Assembly (NCBI GenBank): GCA_001512495.1
Contig: LFRU01000065.1
Coordinates: 1 to 49,594 of the forward strand
Origin: Syntrophothermus sp. DTU052
Lineage (GTDB): Bacteria > Bacillota > Syntrophomonadia > Syntrophomonadales > DTU052
Length of the DNA: 49,594 nucleotides
Direction: 5' to 3'
Part shown: positions 40,552 through 49,594 of the stretch, in pieces
How the letters are laid out: every line of letters starts with the position of its first letter
Position numbering within the stretch: the stretch's first letter is position 1
Notes under the pieces: model-generated
What the model was told of the DNA's origin: nothing
What the model saw: only the letters and a program-made list of their open reading frames with translations
Database searches by the model: none
Made by a program: the position numbers and the translations under genes

Positions 40552-41928
40552 TTGTCAAAGACTACGGGGGTTATACTGGCGGCGGGGAAAGGCGTTCGCA
40601 TGCGGTCGCGCCTGGCCAAGGTTTTGCATCCTGTTGCTGGAATCCCGATGATCAGCCATGTAGTCAGTGCGGCCCAATCGTCTGGAATTGACCGGTTGGT
40701 GGTTGTAGTCGGGCATGGTCGGGAACAGGTGGTCAAGGCCATGTCGGCAGAGACAATTCAATTTGTTGTTCAGGAAGAACAACTGGGAACCGGACATGCG
40801 CTCCTGCAGGCGGAAGCCGCTGCTGAGGACTCCGAATTGATTATAGTTTTGTGTGGGGATACCCCTCTTCTTCGGGCCCAGACGCTGGAGAAGCTCATTA
40901 GATTCCACCGGGATAACCAGGCGTCTGCAACTGTGCTCACGGCGGAATTAGAGAACCCCGAGGGGTATGGGCGGATAATCCGGGATGATCAGGGTGATAT
41001 TGTACGTATAGTGGAGGAAAAGGATGCCACCCCGCAAGAGAGAGAGATTAGGGAAATAAATTCGGGGATTTACTGCTTTGACCGCGAGGTTTTTCGGATT
41101 CTTAAGAATCTTAACCCCGATAATGCACAAGGGGAGTATTACTTAACTGATGTATTGCTGGAATACAGAAAGAACGGACGGCGGGTTTTGGCTCTATTAG
41201 CGGCTCAGGAGGAGGATATCTATGGTATCAATGACCGGGCGCAGCTGGCTTTTGCGGAGAGAATACTCCGTCAGCGAAAGTGTCTTGAGGTCATGCTCTC
41301 CGGAGTAACCATACTGGATCCGGCCACCACATTCATAGATGCCCAGGTAAAGATTGGATCGGATACTACCATCTTGCCGTTCACCATGATTGAAGGACAG
41401 ACTGTAATAGGCGAAAACTGTGTGATCGGACCCGGGGCGAGGATCATCTCTTCCCGGATCGGCGACCGGGTTACCATTGATAATTCCAAGATAATTGAGA
41501 GCCAGGTGGGCGACGGCTGTGATATAGGACCGTATGCGTACCTCAGACCCGGAACCGAGCTGCACCAGGACGTAAAGGTAGGCGATTTTGTTGAGGTTAA
41601 GAAATCCGTAGTGGGCTCAGGCAGTAAAATACCACACCTGGCCTATGTGGGAGATGCAACCATTGGCTGCCATGTCAACGTAGGTGCCGGGACCATTACC
41701 TGTAACTATGATGGAGAGAAAAAGCACCCCACAATTATTGAAGATGGGGCCTTCATCGGCAGCAATACCAACCTGGTGGCACCGGTAAGGATTGGAGAAA
41801 AGGCCGTTACCGGGGCGGGGTCCACCATTACACGGGACGTACCTCCTTTCTCATTGGGAGTTGAGAGAGCACCGCAAAAGGTTATAGATAACTGGCGTCA
41901 CCGGAAGAAAAAGCATAACGATGAGTGA
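40552..41928 (+). CDS. glmU: Bifunctional GlmU: UDP-GlcNAc pyrophosphorylase and GlcN-1-P acetyltransferase
   Basis: A 458-residue enzyme making UDP-N-acetylglucosamine for peptidoglycan. N-terminal pyrophosphorylase domain: [46 protein letters not shown]. The C-terminal half is a left-handed beta-helix of hexapeptide repeats ([13 protein letters not shown] ... [11 protein letters not shown]) with the acetyl-CoA site. TTG start with AAGGAAG upstream. Its stop is followed within ~25 bases by prs. Confidence 0.97.
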   Translation: MSKTTGVILAAGKGVRMRSRLAKVLHPVAGIPMISHVVSAAQSSGIDRLVVVVGHGREQVVKAMSAETIQFVVQEEQLGTGHALLQAEAAAEDSELIIVLCGDTPLLRAQTLEKLIRFHRDNQASATVLTAELENPEGYGRIIRDDQGDIVRIVEEKDATPQEREIREINSGIYCFDREVFRILKNLNPDNAQGEYYLTDVLLEYRKNGRRVLALLAAQEEDIYGINDRAQLAFAERILRQRKCLEVMLSGVTILDPATTFIDAQVKIGSDTTILPFTMIEGQTVIGENCVIGPGARIISSRIGDRVTIDNSKIIESQVGDGCDIGPYAYLRPGTELHQDVKVGDFVEVKKSVVGSGSKIPHLAYVGDATIGCHVNVGAGTITCNYDGEKKHPTIIEDGAFIGSNTNLVAPVRIGEKAVTGAGSTITRDVPPFSLGVERAPQKVIDNWRHRKKKHNDE

Positions 41929-41951
41929 GTATCGGGGGGAATGGAGCGGAA

Positions 41952-42899
41952 ATGAATGGTTCAAGGTGGAGACTCAAGGTGTTTTCCGGCAATGCCAATC
42001 CGGAACTGGCCCAGGAGATTGCTGAATACCTTGGGGTTCACATCGCGGATTCCAAAGTAAAAACGTTTTCCGACGGGGAAATAAGCGTGGCCATTGACGA
42101 AAGCGTTCGCGGGGTAGACGTATACATTGTCCAGCCTACCTGTGCACCGGTCAATGATTACCTGATGGAACTCCTGATCATGATCGACGCTGTTCGCCGG
42201 GCTTCCGCAGCCCGCGTTAACGCGGTCATACCCTACTACGGTTATGCTCGGCAGGATCGGAAAACCAGGGCTCGTGATCCAATAACCTCCAAAATGGTGG
42301 CGAATCTGATAACCTCAGCCGGAGCCGACCGGGTGATAACTGTGGACCTGCACGCCGGACAGATTCAGGGTTTCTTCGATATCCCTGTTGATCACCTGCC
42401 GGGGGTTCCTATGCTGGCGGAGTACTTTCGCAGTAATCCCATGGAGGATGTGGTGGTTCTGTCACCGGATCTGGGCGGTGTGACCCGGGCCCGAGATCTG
42501 GCCAATCGCCTGCACGCATCGATTGCCATAATCGACAAATGGCGGCCGGAACCTAATGTGGCCGAGGTTATGAACGTTATTGGTGATATTGAAGGAAAAT
42601 CGGTTATCATTGTCGATGATATGATAGATACTGCCGGTACCATTACCATGGCGTCCCGCGTTATGCTGGAACGGGGGGCGAAGGAAGTATATGCCTGTGC
42701 GACTCACCCGGTGCTGTCAGGACCGGCTCTGGAGCGGCTTTCCGAAGCGCCGTTGCGAGAGATCGTGGTCACCAATACCATTCCCATTCCCAAGGACAAG
42801 CGGCTGAAAAACATGACCATCCTCTCTGTAGCGCCGTTGATCGGAGAAGCCATTCTGAGAATTCATGAAGACCTGTCAGTCAGCAAACTGTTTGATTAA
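41952..42899 (+). CDS. prs: Ribose-phosphate pyrophosphokinase (PRPP synthetase)
   Basis: A 315-residue enzyme converting ribose-5-phosphate and ATP to PRPP for nucleotide synthesis. [20 protein letters not shown] and the PRPP loop [14 protein letters not shown] are present, as is [18 protein letters not shown]. The frame is also open from GTG 41925 overlapping the glmU stop, but GGAG lies 5 bases before ATG 41952 and homologues begin near it. glmU-prs is the Bacillus order. Confidence 0.96.
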   Translation: MNGSRWRLKVFSGNANPELAQEIAEYLGVHIADSKVKTFSDGEISVAIDESVRGVDVYIVQPTCAPVNDYLMELLIMIDAVRRASAARVNAVIPYYGYARQDRKTRARDPITSKMVANLITSAGADRVITVDLHAGQIQGFFDIPVDHLPGVPMLAEYFRSNPMEDVVVLSPDLGGVTRARDLANRLHASIAIIDKWRPEPNVAEVMNVIGDIEGKSVIIVDDMIDTAGTITMASRVMLERGAKEVYACATHPVLSGPALERLSEAPLREIVVTNTIPIPKDKRLKNMTILSVAPLIGEAILRIHEDLSVSKLFD

Positions 42900-42993
42900 G
42901 TTTTGCTGGGGCGACAGTTTATGTTCTAAGTTTACGGGATAACTTTAAACCGGAGCGAGAGATATAGGGAAATAGAACCGAGGAGGTGCCGAA

Positions 42994-43623
42994 TTGGCTA
43001 AGAGTATAAATCTGGATTGTACAAAGCGGGAGATCTCCACCAAGGGGAAATTAAAAAGCCTGCGTAAGCAGGACATGGTACCGGGGATAATCTACGGGAA
43101 GGATGTTTCTCCGCTACCCCTGGCGTTCAGAAGAGCTGATTTGAACAGGGTGTTCCGCGTTAAAGGCGGGCTCTACCGGCTGAATATCAGCGGAGAGAAA
43201 CCGGCCATGGCACTCCTGCGCGAGGTACAGCGGAAGCCGATGACCGGCGAGATCATCCATGTGGACTTCATGCAGGTAAAGATGACAGAAAAAATTACCG
43301 CCATGGTTCCGGTGGTGGTAGTCGGTGAGGAAGAACTGGTGAAACAGGGAGCTATACTGCAGGCCGGCCTCAAAGAGGTCGAAATAGAATGTCTGCCCGG
43401 TGATCTGCCCGACAGCCTGCAGCTGGATGTTTCCGGAAAAAGCATGGGAGATACCGTTCTCGTCCAGGACCTCGAACATCCGGAAGGAGTAAGGATCCTG
43501 ACCGACCTGAATGCCGTGGCTCTGGTTATTTCGCACCCGGCTCGTGAGGCCGAGGAGACCGATAAAACAGCCGAGGCAGCTGGTGGAGACGAAGCAGCTG
43601 GAGGCGAAACACCCGGGGAATAG
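42994..43623 (+). CDS. rplY: 50S ribosomal protein L25/general stress protein Ctc
   Basis: A 209-residue L25 of the long TL5/Ctc form. N-terminal L25 domain binding 5S rRNA (KREISTKGKLKSLRKQDMVPGIIYG), a C-terminal beta domain, and a low-complexity acidic tail EAEETDKTAEAAGGDEAAGG. TTG start, AGGAGG 7 bases upstream. It follows prs and precedes pth, as in Bacillus. Confidence 0.94.
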   Translation: MAKSINLDCTKREISTKGKLKSLRKQDMVPGIIYGKDVSPLPLAFRRADLNRVFRVKGGLYRLNISGEKPAMALLREVQRKPMTGEIIHVDFMQVKMTEKITAMVPVVVVGEEELVKQGAILQAGLKEVEIECLPGDLPDSLQLDVSGKSMGDTVLVQDLEHPEGVRILTDLNAVALVISHPAREAEETDKTAEAAGGDEAAGGETPGE

Positions 43624-43633
43624 GATGGTATAG

Positions 43634-44188
43634 GTGAAGTTGATCGTTGGGTTGGGTAACCCCGGCCAGGAATACAAAAACACCCGCCACAATGTGGGTT
43701 TTATGGTGGTTGAGGAGCTGGCCCGGGAACTGAGGGTGATTAGGCAGAAGTATGTCCACAGCGGAGTAGTGGCCTGGACCCGGTTTCACGGCGAAACCCT
43801 TTTGATCGCCAAGCCGCTTACCTTTATGAATTTATCGGGGAAAGCGGTTCAGCAGATGGTAAAAGCCAACCATATAACCCTCTCGGAATTGATGGTAGTG
43901 GTGGACGACCTGGATCTGGAACTCGGAGTCATTCGCCTGCGGGCTCGAGGAGGCAGCGGTGGACATAAGGGACTACAATCCATTATCGATTGCCTGGGAA
44001 CCCAGGATTTTCCACGACTGCGGGTCGGTATCGGCAGGCCGCCCGGTGAGGACGTTATTGACTGGGTTCTGACCCGGTTCAGCCCGGATGAAGAGACAGT
44101 AGTTAAGCCGGCTATCGACCAGGCGGTGAAGGCCTTGAAGCTCTGGCTGGTCTCCGGTATAGAGAAGGCCATGAATCGGTACAACTGA
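43634..44188 (+). CDS. pth: Peptidyl-tRNA hydrolase
   Basis: A 184-residue enzyme that cleaves stalled peptidyl-tRNA to free tRNA and peptide. LIVGLGNPGQEYKNTRHNVGF holds the catalytic His and Asn; KPLTFMNLSGKAVQ and VVDDLDLELGVIRLRARGGSGGHKGLQSI follow with the catalytic Asp. GTG start with AGGATGG upstream. Length is normal. A 38-base hairpin at 44196-44233 follows. Confidence 0.96.
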   Translation: MKLIVGLGNPGQEYKNTRHNVGFMVVEELARELRVIRQKYVHSGVVAWTRFHGETLLIAKPLTFMNLSGKAVQQMVKANHITLSELMVVVDDLDLELGVIRLRARGGSGGHKGLQSIIDCLGTQDFPRLRVGIGRPPGEDVIDWVLTRFSPDEETVVKPAIDQAVKALKLWLVSGIEKAMNRYN

Positions 44189-44535
44189 CCCTGATAGCCC
44201 TGCTTGGCGTTGAACTATCACCAAGTATGGGCTGTTACGTAGGTATAATTAAAAGCCTATCCTTAGTGCTGCGGCAGGCTCCGGTGAATTTCATGCCATC
44301 AAAGAATGTTTTTCCCCAGCTTAACGGTTGAAAATCGCGTTTTTTCTACGCTAATATATGGTTTTACCGCTCAGATTACGGGGCGCTGACCGGCACCCGA
44401 AGCCCTGGCTGCAAGCTGGACGCTTTGAAAAGCCTGCATCCTGTAGTCGGCGCGTAAAGCTGTGACACAGTTCGAGCTCGTAGGCCTGGCAAGGCGGGCC
44501 TTTTGCTCTCGATGTTCGCAGGAAGGGGAGAATTG
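44189..44535. other. long leader/intergenic region before the antiporter
   Basis: About 350 bases without a gene. First a hairpin, AGCCC-TG-CTTGG / CCAAG-TAT-GGGCT (44196-44233), probably ending pth. A TATAAT at 44244-44249 has no good -35. The remainder is GC-rich and foldable. AGGCC / GGCCT with following T4 lies shortly before the antiporter start. The 3' part contains CTCGTAGGC, found near the 3' end of c-di-AMP (ydaO) riboswitches, but the other riboswitch motifs are not seen. Confidence 0.4.
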
Positions 44536-45993
44536 ATGAATGCGGCATTCATTACAGCTGTAATACTCCTGATATGCGCCGTTTCAAGCAAAGTGCTTTA
44601 CCGGTTTGGCATACCGATCCTGATATTATTCCTAACCATCGGCATGCTGATGGGTTCGGAAGGCCCCGGCGGGATCTATTTTGACAACGCCGCACTGGCC
44701 GAAAACATCTGCAACCTGGCCTTGTTAATAATAATTTTTTCGGGGGGGTTTGACACCAACTGGAAAGCAGCCCGGCCGGTTGCTCTGGCTTCCGGAATCT
44801 TGGCCACATTGGGAGTCTTTCTTACTGCCGCGTTTGTAGGAATTTTTACCCACTTTGCTCTGGGGTTTACCCTGCTAGAAGGGATGCTGTTGGGTTCCAT
44901 CATCTCTTCAACGGATTACGCTTCGGTCTTTGCTATCCTGCGGTCGCAGCAGTCCGACCTGAAGAGCAATCTGGCGCCAATGCTCGAGATGGAAAGCGGC
45001 TCCAACGACCCGGCGGCTTATATGTTCACTGTTATCTTTCTCGGTCTGTTGACCGGTGAAAGTCAGAATATCGGGTTATTGCTGTTAACCCAGATTGCCG
45101 TCGGAACCTTCTTTGGCGTGGTTGTGGGCAAGGCGGCGGTATGGCTCATAAACAACATAAATCTTGATATCGACGGTCTTTATCCGATTATGGTCATCGG
45201 GATGGCCTTATTGACGTACTCCGGAGCCGGCATGCTTGGGGGGAACGGTTTTTTGGCCGGCTATATTACAGGAATAATTATGGGGAACAGCAGGCTGGTA
45301 AAAAAAGTGAGCCTGGTTCGATATTTTGACGGGCTGTCCTGGTTGATGCAGATCCTGCTGTTCATGACCTTGGGATTGCTGGTCTTTCCCTCCCAGCTGT
45401 TGAGCGTAGTTGTCGCGGGTGTTCTCGTCGCCATATTCTTAATTTTCGTTGCGCGTCCGTTAGTTGTATTCCTGGTGCTGAGCGTCTTTAAGCGACCGTT
45501 TAATGAACAACTGCTGGTATCCTGGGTAGGATTTCGTGGTGCGGCCTCCATCGTTTTTGCTACCTATCCTTTGACAGCGGGTCTGCCCGTGGCTGAACAG
45601 ATCTTTAATATAGTTTTCTTTGTGGCTTTGGTATCGGTTTTGCTGCAGGGGACCCTCTTTATACCGATCGCCAAGAAGCTTGATCTGGTGGAACCGGAAG
45701 GGACCGTATTCCGGACCTTTACCGATTACTCGGGAGATATATATGCTGAACTGCTGGAAGTGATGATCCCTGAAGGCAGTCCCTTGGCCGGGAAAGCTAT
45801 CATGGATCTTGATATACCTCCGAACGTATTGATTATGATGATTAAACGGGAGGGAAAGATAATTACGTGCCGGGGTAAAACAATCCTGCGGGAGGGAGAT
45901 ACTCTTATGATGGCCGGAGACCACGAGGTGCTGCTGGAAATAGATGCCTGGGCCCGGAGTCCGCAGGATAATTCCCTGACTAAGCCGGAATAA
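44536..45993 (+). CDS. K+/H+ antiporter, CvrA/NhaP2 type, with C-terminal RCK_C domain
   Basis: A 485-residue membrane protein with about 12 hydrophobic helices. CPA1-type core features include IISSTDYASVFAIL and EMESGSNDPAAYMF with acidic residues in the transport path. From about residue 395 a TrkA-C/RCK_C domain follows (VMIPEGSPLAGKAIMDLDIP ... ILREGDTLMMAG). RCK_C domains in such antiporters can bind c-di-AMP, linking transport to turgor signalling. Start at MNAAF: AAGGGGAG is 5 bases upstream. It is inserted between pth and fin relative to Bacillus. Confidence 0.88.
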   Translation: MNAAFITAVILLICAVSSKVLYRFGIPILILFLTIGMLMGSEGPGGIYFDNAALAENICNLALLIIIFSGGFDTNWKAARPVALASGILATLGVFLTAAFVGIFTHFALGFTLLEGMLLGSIISSTDYASVFAILRSQQSDLKSNLAPMLEMESGSNDPAAYMFTVIFLGLLTGESQNIGLLLLTQIAVGTFFGVVVGKAAVWLINNINLDIDGLYPIMVIGMALLTYSGAGMLGGNGFLAGYITGIIMGNSRLVKKVSLVRYFDGLSWLMQILLFMTLGLLVFPSQLLSVVVAGVLVAIFLIFVARPLVVFLVLSVFKRPFNEQLLVSWVGFRGAASIVFATYPLTAGLPVAEQIFNIVFFVALVSVLLQGTLFIPIAKKLDLVEPEGTVFRTFTDYSGDIYAELLEVMIPEGSPLAGKAIMDLDIPPNVLIMMIKREGKIITCRGKTILREGDTLMMAGDHEVLLEIDAWARSPQDNSLTKPE

Positions 45994-46065
45994 GCTGTTG
46001 AGATTGTTTCCTGGTGAGCACATTCGACTGCAGCAATTGGTATATTATAAATAGGGCGCAAAGAC

Positions 46066-46095
46066 GGGCCGTCCATGTTGGCATAGATACGGCCC
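46066..46095. repeat. inverted repeat downstream of the antiporter
   Basis: GGGCCGT (46066-46072) / ACGGCCC (46089-46095), 16-base loop. No long T-run; possible transcript end of the antiporter gene. Confidence 0.4.
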
Positions 46096-46113
46096 GGGTT
46101 CAATATAATTCAG

Positions 46114-46144
46114 GTATAGCCAGTGGGCTGTTCCGGGGACAATA
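46114..46144 (+). promoter_or_regulatory. forespore sigma-F (or sigma-G) promoter of fin
   Basis: GTATA (46114-46118), 16-base spacer, GGGGACAATA (46135-46144). Every defined base of GYWTA and GGNRANANTW is matched; the spacer is one base longer than the common 15. Predicted start near 46150 gives a very short leader that begins at the ribosome site. Confidence 0.65.
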
Positions 46145-46165
46145 GATCCAGGAGGAAGAGCCCAC

Positions 46166-46327
46166 ATGAAGATATATTATATCTGCGAGAGCTGCCAGGA
46201 GGTTTTTTACGAAGGCAAACTGGGCGATGAAGAGGGTATCCTTACAGTTGATGCCCTGTGCCCGGATTGCACCGAGGAGTTATATCCTGCAGGAGAAATG
46301 AGATTTACCAATCATTTTTATTCGTAA
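46166..46327 (+). CDS. fin: Anti-sigma-F factor Fin (YabK) family
   Basis: A 53-residue zinc-ribbon protein: MKIYYICESCQEVFYEG, then CPDC, ending NHFYS. Two CxxC pairs about 22 residues apart fit the Fin family. In B. subtilis Fin is made in the forespore under sigma-F and inhibits sigma-F to allow the switch to sigma-G. It lies just before mfd, as in Bacillus. AGGAGG is 10 bases before the ATG. Shorter than Bacillus Fin (76 aa). A near-perfect sigma-F promoter supports the assignment. Confidence 0.82.
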   Translation: MKIYYICESCQEVFYEGKLGDEEGILTVDALCPDCTEELYPAGEMRFTNHFYS

Positions 46328-46351
46328 TAAGAAAAATCAAATGGTTTAACC

Positions 46352-46381
46352 GGTGGAGGTCCTTACATCAGGACGTCCACC
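46352..46381 (+). terminator. hairpin after fin
   Basis: GGTGGAGGTCCT (46352-46363) / AGGACGTCCACC (46370-46381): 11 of 12 pairs, 6-base loop, then CTTTG. Likely terminator of fin, just upstream of mfd. Confidence 0.6.
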
Positions 46382-46406
46382 CTTTGTCGTTGGAGGAGGG
46401 TTGGCC

Positions 46407-49400
46407 GTGTCGGTGGTTCAACAGGTCGCCGAGACGCTACAGCGGGGCAACAACTGCCTTTTAAGCGGGTTGGATGGCTCGTGCAAAACCTATGTAATAT
46501 CGCAACTGATGCAGAGCCTGGGGAGAAAACTTGTTTTCATGACCGGCGAAATTGAACAGGCTTATGATGCCGCCCGTTCCCTGCGCGGTATCCTGGGCAA
46601 CGATGCCGTCAAGGTCCTGCCCCCCAGAAATTATATTGCCCGGGAGTCGGAGGCCTATTCTCACGATAACCTGGAACGGATGACATTTTTCAGCGAGATA
46701 CTGGAACACCCCCGAAGAACCGAAGTCCTGGTCATGTCGGCCCCGTCACTGCTCTTCGAAACCATTGCTCCCGATCTCTACCAGGCATCAGCCGTCAGGC
46801 TCACCATAGGCGATGCTGTTGATATGACTCAGCTGCTGGCCCGGTTGGTTGATAGCGGTTATCGACGGCAGGCCCTGGTCGAAGGGCCGGGGCAGTTCTC
46901 AGTCCGGGGGGGGATCATTGACATTTTCCCGGTCAGAATGAGTGAACCGGTACGGGTGGAGCTGTTTGGGGATGAGGTTGATTCCCTGCGTCGTTTCGCG
47001 CCCGAAACCCAGCGATCTACCGGGAAGCTGAGAAGCGTTACCATCTGGCCGGTTCGGGAGGTTCCGGGAGGAGGGGGGAGGGTATGGCAATACCTGGCGG
47101 ATGATTGGCCTCTATGGATTGATGACCCCGTTCAATTACGGGAGGCCTGGCAGACCTACCTGCGCCGTTACCGTAACTTCCTGCGCCAGACGCGCAGCGA
47201 GACGGGAGCCGAGCGGATTAAAGTCTTCGAGTGGGATGAGTTTGAATGTGAACTGCGGCGGCGTCCGGCGGTTTACCATTCCTTCTTTGCCCGCAGTCTT
47301 CCCGGGGAAATACCGGTACATATGCGGCAGCACATCGCCCAGCATGAGTGTGAGCCTCTTTGGGTAAAGCCCCACCAACTGCGCCGGAGCATCCAGGAAT
47401 GGCAATCCCGGGGATGGAAGGTAACCCTGGCGATACCGGAAAAAAAGGTACAGGATAATATTCGGCGGGATCTGGAAGAGAATATGGTGACCGCCGGTTA
47501 CCAGTTTGTACGGTGGCGTCTGGAACGCGGGTTTGTCAGCTCAACCCTGGGAGAGGTCCTGGTGACAGGAAAGGAACTGGGGCGAAAGAGGAGCGGCCGT
47601 TATCATAAGGCGGCCGGGGGTCCGGGAGTAGGTCTGTCCGAGCTGGCCATTGGTGATTATGTAGTCCACGAAAATCACGGGATTGGGATTTTTCAGGGAG
47701 TTTCCCAGCAGGAGATCGATGGTATCAAAAAGGAGTACCTTACTATCCAATATGCCGGCACCGACCGGCTGTACCTGCCCATTGATAAACTGGGTCTGTT
47801 GACGAAATACAACGGGGGCGGCGAGCCGCGGCTCAATCGGCTGGGAGGCAGCGAGTGGGAACGTACCAAAAAGAGAGTTCAATCATCGATCCGGGAAATG
47901 GCCCGGGAACTGCTGGAACTGTACAGCGCGCGGGAAAAGATACGGGGTTACGCATTCACGCGGGATAACCCCTGGCAGAAGGAATTTGACGAGGGGTTTG
48001 AATTTGAGGAGACTCCGGACCAGGACCGGGCAATTCGCGAGGTTTTTTCCGACATGGAAAAACCTCGCCCTATGGACCGACTGGTGTGCGGGGATGTTGG
48101 TTATGGCAAGACAGAAGTGGCTATGCGGGCGGCTTTCAAGGCCATTATGGACCGTAAGCAGGTAGCGGTGCTGGTCCCCACCACCATACTGGCCGAACAG
48201 CACTACCGCACCTTTACCAAAAGGTTTACGCCCTACCCGGCGGTTATCGAGATCCTGAGCCGGTTTCGCACCGTGTCGCAGCAGAAGAGGGTCATTGAGG
48301 GTCTGCGCCGCGGGGTGGTTGATATTGTGATCGGTACTCACCGCTTGCTCTCCCGTGATGTTCAGTTTAGGGACCTGGGACTCCTGATTATCGATGAGGA
48401 GCACCGCTTTGGGGTGCGGCAGAAGGAGAGGATCAAGACCCTGGCCCGGGCGGTAGATGTCATGAGCCTAACGGCTACCCCCATTCCCCGGACCCTGCAC
48501 ATGGCCCTGACGGGACTGCGTGACCTCTCGGTCATCGAAACCCCGCCCCCGGAGAGGTACCCCATCAACACCTATGTCATGGAGTACAACCCGGATCTGG
48601 TGAGAGAAGCGATTCTTGCGGAGGTGGGCAGGGGAGGCCAAGTCTTCTATCTCCATAACCGCATCAACAACATGGAGCGAGTTAAGCACGAACTGGAATT
48701 GATGCTTCCGGACCTTGCTATTGATATGGCCCATGGCCGTATGGAGGAAAAGGAACTGGCTGCTGTTATGAACCGCTTCATGGATGGGGAAACCAGCGTT
48801 CTGGTGTGTACTACCATCATAGAATCGGGCCTCGATATGCCCAACGTAAATACACTGATCGTTGACGAGGCTGATCGATTGGGCCTCGCCCAGCTCTACC
48901 AGATCAGGGGACGGATTGGCCGTTCCAACCGGGTGGCTTACGCCTATCTGACCTATCGCCCTGATCGCTCCATAACCGAGACGGCGCAGAAACGACTAAA
49001 TGCCATCCGGGAGTTTACCGAACTGGGCTCCGGCATGCGCATTGCCCTCCGGGATCTGGAGATAAGGGGAGCCGGCAACATCCTGGGACCGGAGCAGCAC
49101 GGCTACATTGAGGCGGTAGGATTCGACCTCTACTGCCGGCTTCTGGAGGAAGAAACCGCTAAAACCCGGGGCGAGCCCCCTTTACGTGTGGAGATGCCAC
49201 AGCTGGATATCAAAGTGGACAGCTACATCCCGGATACCTATATCGAAGACCCGGGTTTGAAGATCCAGGTTTACCGCCAGGCCATGATGGCTGCCACCCT
49301 GTCGGAGATTACAGAAATTGAAAAAGGCCTACAGGACCGGTTCGGAACACCGCCGCCGCCGGTGCAGAATCTCCTGCGGATTTCCCGCCTGCGGTTGACG

Positions 49401-49594
49401 GCGCGGGACAAAAGCATCAAACACATCAATACGGATAAACGGCAGATTGAGCTGACCCTGGAGAACCCGCTGGGGGCTCGGGCGGAAGGGCTCGCCGGGC
49501 TGCAGCAGAAATACGGATTCAAAATCAGCGTAACCAATCAGAATACCCTGGTCCTAAAATCGAGCCGGGGACTATCGCTGGAGGCCCTGGAGGA
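46407..49594 (+). CDS. mfd: Transcription-repair coupling factor Mfd (3' end outside window)
   Basis: At least 1062 residues, cut by the window edge; a full Mfd is about 1150-1180. N-terminal UvrB-like module with degenerate Walker A (SGLDGSCKTY), RNA polymerase interaction domain near residues 410-470 (IGDYVVHENHGIGIFQG), then a RecG-like translocase: GDVGYGKTEVA (Walker A), DEEHRFGV (motif II), SLTATPIPRT (motif III), QIRGRIGRSNR (motif VI), and the start of the C-terminal D7 domain. It removes RNA polymerase stalled at DNA lesions and recruits UvrA. GGAGGAGGG lies 6 bases before GTG 46407; TTG 46401 is an alternative. Confidence 0.95.
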   Translation, partial: MSVVQQVAETLQRGNNCLLSGLDGSCKTYVISQLMQSLGRKLVFMTGEIEQAYDAARSLRGILGNDAVKVLPPRNYIARESEAYSHDNLERMTFFSEILEHPRRTEVLVMSAPSLLFETIAPDLYQASAVRLTIGDAVDMTQLLARLVDSGYRRQALVEGPGQFSVRGGIIDIFPVRMSEPVRVELFGDEVDSLRRFAPETQRSTGKLRSVTIWPVREVPGGGGRVWQYLADDWPLWIDDPVQLREAWQTYLRRYRNFLRQTRSETGAERIKVFEWDEFECELRRRPAVYHSFFARSLPGEIPVHMRQHIAQHECEPLWVKPHQLRRSIQEWQSRGWKVTLAIPEKKVQDNIRRDLEENMVTAGYQFVRWRLERGFVSSTLGEVLVTGKELGRKRSGRYHKAAGGPGVGLSELAIGDYVVHENHGIGIFQGVSQQEIDGIKKEYLTIQYAGTDRLYLPIDKLGLLTKYNGGGEPRLNRLGGSEWERTKKRVQSSIREMARELLELYSAREKIRGYAFTRDNPWQKEFDEGFEFEETPDQDRAIREVFSDMEKPRPMDRLVCGDVGYGKTEVAMRAAFKAIMDRKQVAVLVPTTILAEQHYRTFTKRFTPYPAVIEILSRFRTVSQQKRVIEGLRRGVVDIVIGTHRLLSRDVQFRDLGLLIIDEEHRFGVRQKERIKTLARAVDVMSLTATPIPRTLHMALTGLRDLSVIETPPPERYPINTYVMEYNPDLVREAILAEVGRGGQVFYLHNRINNMERVKHELELMLPDLAIDMAHGRMEEKELAAVMNRFMDGETSVLVCTTIIESGLDMPNVNTLIVDEADRLGLAQLYQIRGRIGRSNRVAYAYLTYRPDRSITETAQKRLNAIREFTELGSGMRIALRDLEIRGAGNILGPEQHGYIEAVGFDLYCRLLEEETAKTRGEPPLRVEMPQLDIKVDSYIPDTYIEDPGLKIQVYRQAMMAATLSEITEIEKGLQDRFGTPPPPVQNLLRISRLRLTARDKSIKHINTDKRQIELTLENPLGARAEGLAGLQQKYGFKISVTNQNTLVLKSSRGLSLEALE

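Noticed and set aside
44189-44535. c-di-AMP (ydaO) riboswitch call
   Set aside because: Only one short 3' motif is similar; the GGGGTGAATCC and GGGGAACC segments are missing, so I list it as an open question and not as a riboswitch.

Overview
The window looks like chromosomal DNA of an endospore-forming anaerobic Firmicute of class Clostridia. G+C is moderate, by eye about 50%. Gene content and order suggest a Syntrophomonas/Desulfotomaculum-type lineage, but the genus cannot be fixed from sequence alone. Evidence for sporulation: gin, spoIIR, fin, abrB, veg, two CgeB-like proteins and a candidate SPOCS/DUF3794 protein. Evidence for anaerobic life: pyruvate:ferredoxin oxidoreductase, a reverse rubrerythrin, a flavodiiron fusion protein and CoA-transferases. 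Much of the gene order is the origin-proximal core known from Bacillus subtilis, cut by lineage-specific insertions.

Layout. 1-660: end of an rRNA operon (23S 3' end, 5S, terminator). 845-3927: acetyltransferase, secreted GH18 protein, a small unlisted ORF and a secreted polysaccharide deacetylase. 4101-16992: core housekeeping run gin, yaaO, tmk, yaaR, holB, ricT, yabA, yabB, rsmI, (abrB reversed), metG, tatD, rpfB-like, lipoprotein, rsmA, ykuK-like. Several of these overlap by 4 bp. 17136-18948: small protein, larE-like gene, and veg behind tandem promoters. 18990-24142: five-gene glycosylation island with two CgeB homologues. 24293-25650: small, probably spore-related or regulatory genes. 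25678-29466: oxygen/peroxide defence island with PerR-like boxes, reverse rubrerythrin and an 869-residue flavodiiron/rubredoxin/NADH reductase fusion. 29617-34817: CoA-transferase, then a reverse-strand porGDAB-gntR operon. 35314-40251: spoIIR, ispE, GntR regulator, nucleotidyltransferase, CaiB-type CoA-transferase, macrodomain protein. 40552-49594: glmU, prs, rplY/ctc, pth, K+/H+ antiporter, fin and mfd (cut by the window edge).

How the genes work together. The core run serves DNA replication and repair (tmk, holB, yabA, mfd), translation and rRNA/tRNA modification (metG, rsmI, rsmA, trmN6-like, pth, rplY) and precursor supply (ispE, glmU, prs). The redox island can reduce peroxide and O2 using NADH, with an operator that explains its control. 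The por operon carries its own FadR/PdhR-type repressor gene, and a perfect TGGT-N3-ACCA site lies upstream. The glycosylation island resembles the cge system of Bacillus spore surfaces and has a mother-cell sporulation-type promoter candidate.

Most interesting for follow-up: the redox island (PerR boxes, a structured leader, a long intergenic hairpin and matching terminators on both flanks); the CgeB/GT-D glycosylation island with a repeated CATAATATAT promoter-like motif; a near-perfect forespore (sigma-F) promoter in front of fin; and an apparently zinc-less HolB. No CRISPR array, transposase, tRNA or prophage was seen.
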